Of a stretch of DNA of 64,000 nt, positions 17,053 through 25,911 are shown in pieces. How positions within the stretch are numbered: position 1 is the stretch's first letter; every line of letters starts with the position of its first letter. The notes below the pieces were generated by a model. It was not told where the DNA came from and did not search any database. It saw only the letters and a program-made list of their open reading frames with translations. A program made the position numbers and the translations under genes. Location of the stretch: contig JANWHQ010000085.1 of the NCBI GenBank assembly GCA_025450315.1, forward strand, positions 19,440 to 83,439. Direction: 5' to 3'. This DNA comes from Caulobacteraceae bacterium. GTDB taxonomy: Bacteria; Pseudomonadota; Alphaproteobacteria; Caulobacterales; Caulobacteraceae.

Positions 17053-17379
17053 TCACCGGTCTTTCCTGCAGCGGCCGGGATACAGGAGGACAGCCCAATC
17101 CTTTTCGGCCCAGCAGAGGTTGTCGTAGGTCTTGGGTCTCGTCGCTGAAGCCGCCTTGGCGCACACGGGCGCGAGGTCGTTATGGGGGCAGCGCTTTTGC
17201 CCGTCCCCCACGCAGACCCCAGGATGCAGGATCGGCGCGCCGGCGAGCTTGGCCCGGCAGGCGTTACTGAAGGTCTTGGACCCGGTGGGCTTCACTAGGC
17301 CGCAGACCGGCAGGTATTGGTCGGTGCAGACCGGCTGCGCGAGGGTCGCCGTCGCAAGGCCGGCGGCCATCACCGCCAC
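17053..17379 (-). CDS. Secreted double Kazal-type domain protein
   Basis: A small secreted protein with two Kazal-like modules. The first is CTDQYLPVCGLVKPTGSKTF then SNACRAKL...HPGVC; the second is RCPHNDLAPVCA...TYDNLCWAEK...YPGRC. The Cys spacing and the PVCG/NxC patterns fit Kazal inhibitors, although bacterial members often have no shown inhibitor activity. The N-terminus is hydrophobic with a cleavage site after TLAQ. The GTG 17379 start used here lacks a ribosome binding site and a basic n-region; an ATC codon at 17403 is preceded by GGGAGG at ideal spacing and would give a full signal peptide (KPAIIAAVAVMAAGLATATLA). See the separate finding. Same strand as the oxidase operon downstream, 55-base gap. 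Confidence 0.75.
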   Translation of the reverse strand: MAVMAAGLATATLAQPVCTDQYLPVCGLVKPTGSKTFSNACRAKLAGAPILHPGVCVGDGQKRCPHNDLAPVCAKAASATRPKTYDNLCWAEKDWAVLLYPGRCRKDR

Positions 17380-17621
17380 CGCCGCGATGATTGCTGGCTT
17401 GATTGGAACCTCCCGGAACCGAGGCGTGGATCACCACCCCGAATTGTCACCGATGGCGCCATTAACCTTGGCGAGAGTCAATCTGGAGGATCGGCGTTCT
17501 GCGGGTCCGGCCAGGCGCGCAGGAGATGGTCGGCGCCGCCAGACGGTCTGCGAGCCAGAATCACGGAATCGCCGGCGCCTGGCCTGCGCGGGTCATGACA
17601 GAGAACGCTGCGCGGGAAGGT

Positions 17622-17711
17622 TGGCGGTGAGAGAGGGATTCGAACCCTCGATAGGCTTTCACCTATACACGCGTTCCAGGCGTGCGCCTTCAACCACTCG
17701 GCCACCTCACC
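17622..17711 (-). tRNA. tRNA-Ser (anticodon GGA)
   Basis: The minus strand from 17711 reads GGTGAGGTGGCCGAGTGG and ends with TCTCACCGCCA. It shows a seven-base acceptor stem (GGTGAGG/TCTCACC, last pair G-T), the D-arm sequence GGCCGAGTGGTTGAAGGCGC, an anticodon stem-loop CGCCTGGAACGCG with anticodon GGA, a long class II variable arm (TATAGGTGAAAGCCTAT), and a T-arm GAGGGTTCGAATCCCTC. The CCA end is encoded. The long variable arm and the anticodon identify it as tRNA-Ser reading UCC/UCU. Confidence 0.97.
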
Positions 17712-17865
17712 CCGTGCGGGCCTGGGCCCGGCGCGGAAGGCGCGGAATATAGTCAGGCCGGCCTTGGGGGCAAGCGGCCCCATGCCGCAAGCTCACGGCC
17801 TCCGAGTCTGGCGCGGGGCGCGGGCGCGCCTATGTTATGCACCCTGGCATGGAAAGGGTGACCCC

Positions 17866-18515
<650 letters not shown>

Positions 18516-18519
<4 letters not shown>

Positions 18520-18857
18520 CACCGGGCGAGATCGACGCCTTCTGCCGGGGCCTGCCGGCGGCGACCGGCGAGATCCAGTGGGAGACCGATCAGGTCTACA
18601 AGGTCGGGGGCAAGATGTTCGCCGTGCTCGGCCCGTCCGGAACCCTGTCGTTCAAGGTCAACGACATCGCCTTCGAGATGCTGAACGAAACCGGCCAGAC
18701 GCGGCCGGCGCCCTATTTGGCCAGAGCCAAGTGGGTGTTCCTGGATGATCTGTCCGGCATGCCGGGCGAGGATCTGCGGGCCTATCTCAGAGAAGCGCAC
18801 GCGATCATCGCCGCGCGGCTGAGCCGCAAGCAGCGCGCTGAGCTGGGGATTTCCTGA
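18516..18857 (+). CDS. MmcQ/YjbR family protein
   Basis: A 113-residue protein with GTG 18516 overlapping the msrA stop (GTGA). Sequence blocks [37 protein letters not shown] and [20 protein letters not shown] match the MmcQ/YjbR (double-wing, CyaY-like fold) family of small proteins, sometimes described as DNA-binding. Ending [11 protein letters not shown] is also typical. Coupled to msrA, so the two are expressed together; a physiological link is not known. Confidence 0.88.
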
Positions 18858-18888
18858 GCGTTCGACGCGCCGAAGGCCTGCCTCGGGC

Positions 18889-18917
18889 TTGAAACCATGG
18901 CCGCAAAGCGGTGAAAA
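18889..18917 (+). promoter_or_regulatory. Possible sigma-70 promoter for cfa
   Basis: TTGAAA (18889-18894) and TGAAAA (18912-18917) are separated by 17 bases and lie 38 bases before the ATG of cfa. The boxes fit a vegetative promoter moderately well. The support is positional and by consensus only. Confidence 0.3.
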
Positions 18918-18954
18918 TCGGAGGCGCAGTGGCTTAACCCTACCCGAGGCGTCC

Positions 18955-20181
18955 ATGCTCCACGCATTGCTGAAACGCTTGATCCGCGTCGGCGACCTCC
19001 AGATCCGACTGCCCGGCGGGCGGATCCAGACCTACGGCGACGGGACCGGGCCCAAGCTGGTCGTCCGCCTGAGCGCCAGGGGCGCGCGCCGGATCGCGGC
19101 CGATCCGACCGTGGGCCTCGGCGAGGCCTATATGAACGGCGATCTCGACATCGAGGCCGGCGACATCTGGGAGCTGCTGAACCTGGCGGGCCGCAACAAG
19201 GCCGCGCCCGGCCGGCGGTCGCTGGCCGACCGGCTGCTGAACACCGCGCGCCGCCGGATCGAGCAGTGGAACGACCGCACCACAGCCCGGCGCAACGTGC
19301 ACCATCACTACGACCTGTCCTACGACCTCTACCGCCGCTTCCTCGACCGCGACATGCAGTATTCCTGCGCCTATTGGCCCAGGCCCGACATGACGCTGGA
19401 GGAGGCCCAGGCCGCCAAGAAGACCCACATCGCCGCCAAGCTGCGCCTGGAGCCCGGGCTGAAGGTGCTCGACATCGGCTGCGGCTGGGGCGGGTTGGCG
19501 CTGGAGCTGGGCGCCCGCTATGGCGTGGAGGTGCTGGGCGTCACCCTGTCGGAAGAGCAGCTGGCGGTCGCCCAGCGCAGGGCGCGGGAGCAGGGCCTGG
19601 AGGACAGGGTGCGCTTCAGCCTGACCGATTTCCGCGACGTGCGCGGGCCCTTCGACCGGATCGTCTCGGTCGGCATGTTCGAGCATGTGGGCGCGCCCCA
19701 CTTCCTGGAGTTCTTCCGCGACGTGCAGCGGCTGCTCACCGACGACGGCGTGGCGGTGGTCCACTCCATCGGCCGGCGCACTCCGCCGGGGATCACCAAC
19801 GGGTGGATCCGCAAGTACATCTTCCCGGGCGGCTACATTCCCGCCATTTCCGAGACCCTGAGCGCGGTCGAGGAGACCGGCATGTGGGCAACCGACATCG
19901 AAATCCTGCGCCTGCACTACGCCGAGACGCTGAGGCGCTGGCGGCTGAGGTTCTGGAGCGAGCGCGAGGAGATCAAGCGGCTGTACGACGAGCGCTTCTG
20001 CCGGATGTGGGAGTTCTACCTGGCCTGCAGCGAGTACGGCTTCGTCTATGGCGACAACATGAACTTCCAGCTGCAGCTGGCCAAACGGGTCGACGCCCTG
20101 CCGATGAGCCGCGACTACATGGTCGACGAGGAGCGCGCCGGCCCGGCCGCCTCGCGAGCCCAGATCCAGGCCGCCGAGTGA
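18955..20181 (+). CDS. cfa: Cyclopropane-fatty-acyl-phospholipid synthase
   Basis: A 408-residue SAM-dependent methyltransferase of the CFA/mycolic acid cyclopropane synthase family. It converts cis double bonds of membrane phospholipid chains to cyclopropane rings, usually on entry into stationary phase or acid stress. The N-terminal domain ends with VHHHYDLSYDLYRRFLD, then YSCAYWPRPDMTLEEAQ, the SAM motif LDIGCGWGGLALELGARYG, VGMFEHVGAPHFLEFF and the C-terminal part WEFYLACSEYGFVYGDNMNF. Length and blocks are standard. ATG 18955 with GAGG ten bases before. The start of the next gene overlaps its stop. Together with the desaturase at 11.5 kb, the window holds two enzymes acting on membrane acyl chains. 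Confidence 0.93.
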   Translation: MLHALLKRLIRVGDLQIRLPGGRIQTYGDGTGPKLVVRLSARGARRIAADPTVGLGEAYMNGDLDIEAGDIWELLNLAGRNKAAPGRRSLADRLLNTARRRIEQWNDRTTARRNVHHHYDLSYDLYRRFLDRDMQYSCAYWPRPDMTLEEAQAAKKTHIAAKLRLEPGLKVLDIGCGWGGLALELGARYGVEVLGVTLSEEQLAVAQRRAREQGLEDRVRFSLTDFRDVRGPFDRIVSVGMFEHVGAPHFLEFFRDVQRLLTDDGVAVVHSIGRRTPPGITNGWIRKYIFPGGYIPAISETLSAVEETGMWATDIEILRLHYAETLRRWRLRFWSEREEIKRLYDERFCRMWEFYLACSEYGFVYGDNMNFQLQLAKRVDALPMSRDYMVDEERAGPAASRAQIQAAE

Positions 20182-21980
20182 ACCCTGCCCGGGGCTGGAC
20201 CCTGGCCGCCCTGGCACTGGCGCTCCTGGCGCTGGGCGCGCCCCGTCCGGCCGCCGCGGGCTCCGCCCAGGATCTGCACGCCCTGATCGCCGAGGTCGAC
20301 GCCTTCGAGCGCGGGCTGGATCCGGTGGAGGCCGGCCGCGACGGCGATCGCGCGGCCCTGACCCGCTGGCCCGACGACAGCCTGGCGTCGGAAAAGGCCC
20401 AGGCGCTGGCGCTGAAGGCCTTCCAGGCGCGGCTGGCCGCCATCCCCGCCCAGGGCCTGGACGACGACGACGCCCTGAACCGCAACGCCTTGGCCTATCT
20501 GGTCGCCGACGACCTCGAGGGCCTGTCGTTCGATCCCTCGCGAGAGCCCTTCTCCAGCGACTTTCTGCCTTTCGACACCTTCGACTACGCCGCCCGCGGC
20601 ACGGTGATCCGCAGCCGCGACGACGCCGAGGCCTGGATCTCGCGCCTGAACGCCCTGCCCGCCTGGTTCGATCGCGAGATGGCCAACGCCCGGCGCGGCA
20701 TCGCGACCGGCTTCGTCCAGCCCCGGCCGATCGTGGAGACGGTGATCGCCCAGACCCGCCCGCTCGCCGAGGCGCCGGCCGAAGCAAGCTCGCTGCTCCT
20801 GCCCTTCCAGGCCCTGCCGGCCTCGATCCCGGCGGCGGACCAGGCGGCGCTGAAGGCCCGGGCGCTGCAGATCGTCCGGGACCGGATCATGCCGGCCGAA
20901 CGCGCCTATCTGGCCCTGCTGGAGAACGAGTACCTGCCCAAGGCCCGGACCAGTCTGGCGGCCCGCGACCTGCCGGACGGCGAACGCTACTACGCCTGGC
21001 TGGTCCACCATCACACGACCACCGACCTCACCCCCGACCAGATCCATGCCCTGGGCGAGAAGGAGGTGGCCCGCATCCGGCTTCAGATGCAGGCGCTGAT
21101 CCACGAGACGGGATTCAACGGAAGTTTCGCCGACTTCCTGGCCTTCCTGCGCACCGATCCGCGCTTCTACGCCAAGAGCCGCGAGGAGCTGCTGGAGAAG
21201 GCCGCGGCCATCGACAAGCGCGTCGATGCGGTGCTGCCGGCCTGGTTCGGGACCCTGCCGCGGCTGACCTTCGGCGTGCTGCCGGTGCCGGCCGCGATGG
21301 AGGAGGACTACACCACAGGACGCTACTGGCCGGGCAATCCCCAGCAGGGGATCGCGGCCGGCTACATGGTCAACACCTCGCATCTGGACCAACGGCCGCT
21401 CTACGAGCTGCCGGCCCTGACGCTGCATGAATCCGTGCCCGGACATCACCTGCAGATCGCCCTCAGCCAGGAGATGAAGGACCTGCCGTGGTTCCGCAAG
21501 GAGGCCGACCTCAACGCCTATGTCGAGGGCTGGGGCCTCTATGCCGAGGATCTGGGCGAGGAGATGGGGATCTATCGCGACCCCTACGAGAGGTTCGGCA
21601 AGCTGTCCTACGAGATGTGGCGGGCCTGCCGGCTGGTGGCCGACACCGGGATCCACTGGCTGCGGTGGACGCGCGAGCAGGCGCGCGCCTGCTTCGTTCA
21701 GAACACTGCGCTGTCGCCCAAGAACATCGAGGTCGAGCTGGACCGCTATATCTCCTGGCCCGGCCAGGCCCTGGCCTACAAGGTGGGCGAGCTGACCCTG
21801 AAGCGACTGCGACAGAAGGCCGAGATCGGCCTCGGCCCCGCCTTCGACATCCGCCGCTTCCACGACGAGATCCTGCTGTCCGGGCCCCTCCCCCTGGGCC
21901 TGTTGGAAGCCCGCGTGGACTATTGGATCGCCGCGCAGGAAACGGCGGCTCAGGCGAAGACGCCCGCCTCCCACCAGTAG
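20178..21980 (+). CDS. DUF885 family secreted metallopeptidase-like protein
   Basis: A 600-residue protein of the DUF885 family with an N-terminal signal peptide (TLAALALALLALGAPRPAAAG), so probably periplasmic. The zinc-binding motif is HESVPGHHLQIAL (H-E-x3-P-G-H type) and the third ligand is in AYVEGWGLYAEDLGEEMG; both are intact. Family members are believed to be zinc peptidases or carboxypeptidases but few have been tested. GTG 20178 overlaps the cfa stop (GTGA), so the gene is translationally coupled to cfa. Its last 31 bases overlap the end of the converging glycosyltransferase gene. Confidence 0.88.
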   Translation: MNPARGWTLAALALALLALGAPRPAAAGSAQDLHALIAEVDAFERGLDPVEAGRDGDRAALTRWPDDSLASEKAQALALKAFQARLAAIPAQGLDDDDALNRNALAYLVADDLEGLSFDPSREPFSSDFLPFDTFDYAARGTVIRSRDDAEAWISRLNALPAWFDREMANARRGIATGFVQPRPIVETVIAQTRPLAEAPAEASSLLLPFQALPASIPAADQAALKARALQIVRDRIMPAERAYLALLENEYLPKARTSLAARDLPDGERYYAWLVHHHTTTDLTPDQIHALGEKEVARIRLQMQALIHETGFNGSFADFLAFLRTDPRFYAKSREELLEKAAAIDKRVDAVLPAWFGTLPRLTFGVLPVPAAMEEDYTTGRYWPGNPQQGIAAGYMVNTSHLDQRPLYELPALTLHESVPGHHLQIALSQEMKDLPWFRKEADLNAYVEGWGLYAEDLGEEMGIYRDPYERFGKLSYEMWRACRLVADTGIHWLRWTREQARACFVQNTALSPKNIEVELDRYISWPGQALAYKVGELTLKRLRQKAEIGLGPAFDIRRFHDEILLSGPLPLGLLEARVDYWIAAQETAAQAKTPASHQ

Positions 21981-23002
21981 CGGTCGCTGAACAGCAAGGG
22001 CGGGAACTTGCCGGTGAAGAAGCTCTTGTAGACGCCCCGGCGGAACATCAGGGGACGGAGCGCCTTCAGCCGCGCGTCCTCGATCTGGCCCTCGACGATC
22101 ATCTCGCGCAGGCGGTGCAGCATGGCCGCCTTGAGGTTGTCGCGTCCGCGCTTGGGCCTCGGGAACGGCAGGCGCCCGCCATGTTGCTCGACCAGCGGCT
22201 GGGCGATGAAGAAGAACGAGCACAGCATCGAGAAGCTGGTCTGCATGTGCCAGAAGGCGACCTCTCGCCCCGAGAAGCTGTCGTGGCCGCCGTCGCGCCG
22301 GAACACCAGCCGCGCGGGCGGGTCGAGCAGCCCGTCCTTCGGGTAGAGCGGATTGTGCATCAGGGCCAGGCCCGCGAGTTCGGGGCTCGCCCGGCAGGCC
22401 TCCCAGGCGTCGGTCATCATCCCCTTGGCCGTCAGATGACGGATCAGGTGCTGGTCGTGCACGATCCGGTCGTAGCCGAACTTCTCCTCGCGGAAGTCGG
22501 CGGTCAGCTCGCCCCCCGTCAGGGCGGACTTCAGGCCCTCGCGATAGGCGTCGAACCAGTCCCGGCTGGCCGCATGGACCAGGAACCCCGAGCCGCCCAG
22601 GGCGAAGTCGCCGCCCCGCCAGGCGCCGAACAATCGGTAGGGGTCCATCCGCCAGACGATGTCGGCGTCCACCGACAGCACCGGCTCGCCCGCGAAATGC
22701 CGCTCCAGGATCAGGTGCCTCAGCAGGGTGACCCGGTGCGTGGGGCTCTCGGGCAGGGCCGCGAAGTGCGGGGATTCGGCCGAGAGCGAGGCCAGCGTGG
22801 CCGCGCAGTCCTCGATCAGGATCCTCGACGCCCGCCAATGTTCGACCACCTTGGCCGGGACCTTGTCGAATCCCTCGGCGATCAGGACGTAGTACGGCTC
22901 CGACAGCCCCGTGTCGGCCAGGGCCTGGAAGGCGTAGTCGAAGGCGTAGGCCTCTTCCAGCGCCGCCCAGTCCCGCACGATCAGGACGACGGCGATCTTC
23001 AT
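21950..23002 (-). CDS. Glycosyltransferase-like protein (GT-A fold, DxD)
   Basis: A 350-residue protein starting MKIAVVLIVRDWAALEEAYA. The beginning and the motif EPVLSVDADIVWRMDPYRLF (with the Asp-Ala-Asp metal site) fit a GT-A fold nucleotide-sugar transferase; further conserved-looking parts are GGSGFLVHAASRDWFDAYRE and a His-containing FWHMQTSFSML. I cannot place it in a numbered GT family. There is no transmembrane segment. It starts 15 bases after the stop of polA on the same strand and so may be cotranscribed with it, which is probably incidental. It overlaps the DUF885 gene by 31 bases tail to tail. Confidence 0.75.
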   Translation of the reverse strand: MKIAVVLIVRDWAALEEAYAFDYAFQALADTGLSEPYYVLIAEGFDKVPAKVVEHWRASRILIEDCAATLASLSAESPHFAALPESPTHRVTLLRHLILERHFAGEPVLSVDADIVWRMDPYRLFGAWRGGDFALGGSGFLVHAASRDWFDAYREGLKSALTGGELTADFREEKFGYDRIVHDQHLIRHLTAKGMMTDAWEACRASPELAGLALMHNPLYPKDGLLDPPARLVFRRDGGHDSFSGREVAFWHMQTSFSMLCSFFFIAQPLVEQHGGRLPFPRPKRGRDNLKAAMLHRLREMIVEGQIEDARLKALRPLMFRRGVYKSFFTGKFPPLLFSDRYWWEAGVFA

Positions 23003-23017
23003 CCGGGAAGGTGCAAG

Positions 23018-25864
23018 CTAGTGCGCCTCGTCCCAGGTGTGGGCGGCCTTGGCTTCGACCACCAGGGGCACGCTCAGCGCCACGGCCGGCTCGGGCGCGC
23101 GCTCCATCACCTGCTTGGCCAGGGCGCAGACGGCGGCGGCCTCGGCCTCGGGCGCCTCGAACACCAGTTCGTCGTGCACCTGCAGCAGCATCCGTGCAGT
23201 CAGCCCCGCGCCCTTGAGCGCGGCCGGCATCCTGATCATCGCCCGGCGGATCACGTCGGCGGCCGCGCCCTGGATCGGGGCGTTGATCGCCGCCCGGTCG
23301 GCGAACGACCGCTCGGCCGGCGACTTGCCGCGCACCGCCGGGATGTTGATCTTCCGGCCGAAGATGGTCGTGACATAGGCCTTCTCGCGCACCTCGGCGC
23401 GCATGCGGTCCATGTAGGCGCGGATACCGGGGAAGCGCTCGAAATAGGTCTTGATGTAGGCCCCCGCCTCGTCCTGGGGGATGGCCAGCTGGTTGGCCAG
23501 GCCGAAGGCCGAGATGCCATAAACGATGCCGAAGTTGATCGCCTTGGCCCGACGGCGGACGTCCGAGGGCATGCCCTCGACTGGAACGCCGAACATCTCC
23601 GAAGCGGTCATGGCGTGGATGTCCAGGCCGTCCTGGAAGGCCTTCTTCAGCTGCGCGATGTCGCCGATGTGGGCCAGCAGCCTCAGCTCGATCTGGCTGT
23701 AGTCGGCCGAGATCAGCACATGGCCGGGCTCGGCGATGAAGGCGCGGCGGATCTTGCGGCCTTCCTCGGTGCGCACCGGGATGTTCTGCAGGTTGGGGTC
23801 CGAGGAGGCCAGCCGTCCGGTGTTGGCGGCCGCAAGCTGGAAGGAGGTGTGCACCCGGTGGGTGCGCTCGGAGACCGCGGCGACCAGATTGTCCGTATAG
23901 GTCCCTTTGAGCTTGGAGAACTGGCGCCAGTCCAGGATCACCCGCGGCAGCTCGTGGCCCTTGACGGCCAGGTCCTCCAGCACCTTGACGTCGGTGGAGG
24001 CCGCGCCGGTGGCGGTCTTCTTGCCGTGCTCCATGCCCATCTCGGCGTAGAGCACCTCGCCGATCTGCTTGGGGCTGCCCAGGTTGAACGGTCGGCCGGC
24101 CAGCTGGTGGGCCTTGGCCTCCAGCTCGGCCATCTTCACCCCGAACTCGTTGGAGAGGATGCGCAGGTAGTCCGGATCGATGCGGATGCCGGCCAGCTCC
24201 ATCTGGGCCAGCACCTCGGGCATCGGCCGCTCCAGCGTCTCGTAGACGGTGAGCAGTTTCTCGCGCGCCAGGCGGGGCCGCAGGCGGTTGTAGAGCCTGA
24301 GCGTCACGTCGGCGTCCTCGGCGGCGTAGCAGGTCGCCTTGTCCAACGGCACGTGCTTGAAGCTGATCTCGGCCTTGCCGGTCCCCGCGACGGTCTTGAA
24401 CTTGATCGGCTCGTGGCCCAGCCAGAGCTTGCTGAGCTCGTCCATGCCGTGGTTGTGCAGGCCCGCCTCCAGCACATAGGAGATCAGCATGGTGTCCTCG
24501 ATGGGCGCCACGGCGACTCCGTGCCGGGCCAGGACGGCCATGTCGTACTTGGCGTTCTGGGCCACCTTGAGGACCGCCGGGTCCTCGAGCAGCGGCTTCA
24601 GCCGGGCGATCACCCGCTCCAGCGGGATCTGGTCGACGTCGGCGGCGACTTCCAGCGCCAGGCCGTCGGGGTTGGCGTGGCCGACGGGGATGTAGCAGGC
24701 CTCGCCGGGCGCCACCGCCAGCGACACGCCGCAAAGCCCGGCATTGGCCGAGGACAGGGCGTCGGTCTCTGTGTCGAAGGCGACGATGCCGGCCGCATAG
24801 GCGCGAGCGATCCAGGCCTCGAGGTCGGCCTCGGTGCGCACGCACTGATAGACGCTGACGTCGATCGCGGCTTCCGACGGCAGCTCCACCGCCGCCGGCG
24901 CTGCAGGGACCGGCGCCTCGACGCCGGAGCGCGCCTGCACCCGCTTGGCGAGGCTGTTGAACTCCATCTTGGCGAGGAAGTCGGCGAGCGTTTGGGCGTC
25001 GGGCTCGGCCACCGCCAGTTCGTCGATCGGACACGGCAGGGGCGCATCGCAGGTCAGCCGCACGAGTTCGCGCGACAGGCGCACCTGATCGGCGAAATCG
25101 ATCAGGGTCTGGCGGCGTTTGTCCTGCTTGATCTCGCCGGCGCGGGCCAGGAGCGTGTCGAGGTCGCCGTATTCATTGATCAGCAGAGCCGCGGTCTTGA
25201 TCCCGATGCCGGGCGCGCCCGGCACGTTGTCGACGCTGTCGCCGCACAGGGCCTGGACGTCGACCACCTTCTCGGGACCGACGCCGAACTTCTCGATCAC
25301 CTGCTCGCGGCCGATGCGAAGGTTCTTCATGGTGTCAAGCATCGACACCTGCTCGTTCACCAGCTGCATCAGGTCCTTGTCGGAGGAGATGATCACCACC
25401 TCCCCGCCCAGTTCGGCGGCCTTGCAGGCGTAGGAGGCGATCAGGTCGTCGGCCTCGTAGCCGCCGAGCTCGATGGCCGGCACCCCGAAGGCGCGGGTGG
25501 CCTCGCGCACCATGCCGAACTGGGGCACCAGGTCCTCGGGCGGCGGAGGGCGATGGGCCTTGTATGCGGAATAGAGCTCGTTCCTGAACGTCTGTTCGGA
25601 GGCGTCGAAGATCACCGCCAGGTGGGTGGGCGCGTCGGCCTCGTTCCGCATGTCGTTCAGGAACTTCCACAGCATGTTGCAGAAGCCCGAGACCGCGCCG
25701 ATGGGCATGCCGTCCGACTTGCGGGTCAGGGGCGGCAGCGCGTGGTAGGCGCGGAAGATGTAGCCGGAGCCGTCCACCAGATAGAGCCGGATCCTGGGGC
25801 CGTCCTGGGTCGGCGCGCGCGGGATCTCGTCGAGGGTGGCGGGGGCTTCGGAAAGATCGTCCAT
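23018..25864 (-). CDS. polA: DNA polymerase I
   Basis: A 948-residue family A DNA polymerase with all three domains. N-terminal 5'-3' exonuclease: LYLVDGSGYIFRAYHALPPL, then VIFDASEQTFRNELYSAYKA and GGYEADDLIASYA. Middle 3'-5' exonuclease appears active: exo I in VAFDTETDAL, exo II in AQNAKYDMAVL, exo III in CYAAEDADVTLRL. Polymerase domain: motif A ADYSQIELRLLAHI, motif B RRRAKAINFGIVYGISAFG, motif C LQVHDELVFEAPEAE. It fills gaps in repair and removes RNA primers. Length is standard for alphaproteobacteria. ATG 25864 is divergent from rsmE with 47 bases between the two starts. Confidence 0.97.
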   Translation of the reverse strand: MDDLSEAPATLDEIPRAPTQDGPRIRLYLVDGSGYIFRAYHALPPLTRKSDGMPIGAVSGFCNMLWKFLNDMRNEADAPTHLAVIFDASEQTFRNELYSAYKAHRPPPPEDLVPQFGMVREATRAFGVPAIELGGYEADDLIASYACKAAELGGEVVIISSDKDLMQLVNEQVSMLDTMKNLRIGREQVIEKFGVGPEKVVDVQALCGDSVDNVPGAPGIGIKTAALLINEYGDLDTLLARAGEIKQDKRRQTLIDFADQVRLSRELVRLTCDAPLPCPIDELAVAEPDAQTLADFLAKMEFNSLAKRVQARSGVEAPVPAAPAAVELPSEAAIDVSVYQCVRTEADLEAWIARAYAAGIVAFDTETDALSSANAGLCGVSLAVAPGEACYIPVGHANPDGLALEVAADVDQIPLERVIARLKPLLEDPAVLKVAQNAKYDMAVLARHGVAVAPIEDTMLISYVLEAGLHNHGMDELSKLWLGHEPIKFKTVAGTGKAEISFKHVPLDKATCYAAEDADVTLRLYNRLRPRLAREKLLTVYETLERPMPEVLAQMELAGIRIDPDYLRILSNEFGVKMAELEAKAHQLAGRPFNLGSPKQIGEVLYAEMGMEHGKKTATGAASTDVKVLEDLAVKGHELPRVILDWRQFSKLKGTYTDNLVAAVSERTHRVHTSFQLAAANTGRLASSDPNLQNIPVRTEEGRKIRRAFIAEPGHVLISADYSQIELRLLAHIGDIAQLKKAFQDGLDIHAMTASEMFGVPVEGMPSDVRRRAKAINFGIVYGISAFGLANQLAIPQDEAGAYIKTYFERFPGIRAYMDRMRAEVREKAYVTTIFGRKINIPAVRGKSPAERSFADRAAINAPIQGAAADVIRRAMIRMPAALKGAGLTARMLLQVHDELVFEAPEAEAAAVCALAKQVMERAPEPAVALSVPLVVEAKAAHTWDEAH

Positions 25865-25911
25865 GTCTGGAAGATAGGGCGCGGCGGCGCGTCAGGCGAT
25901 AGAAAGCTCGC

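Noticed and set aside
20115..25034. Very long minus-strand open frame (1639 codons) over DUF885, the glycosyltransferase and polA
   Set aside because: It is a frame shadow in GC-rich DNA: repetitive Arg/Gly/Pro-rich product, no domain, and it lies across three genes with clear families.
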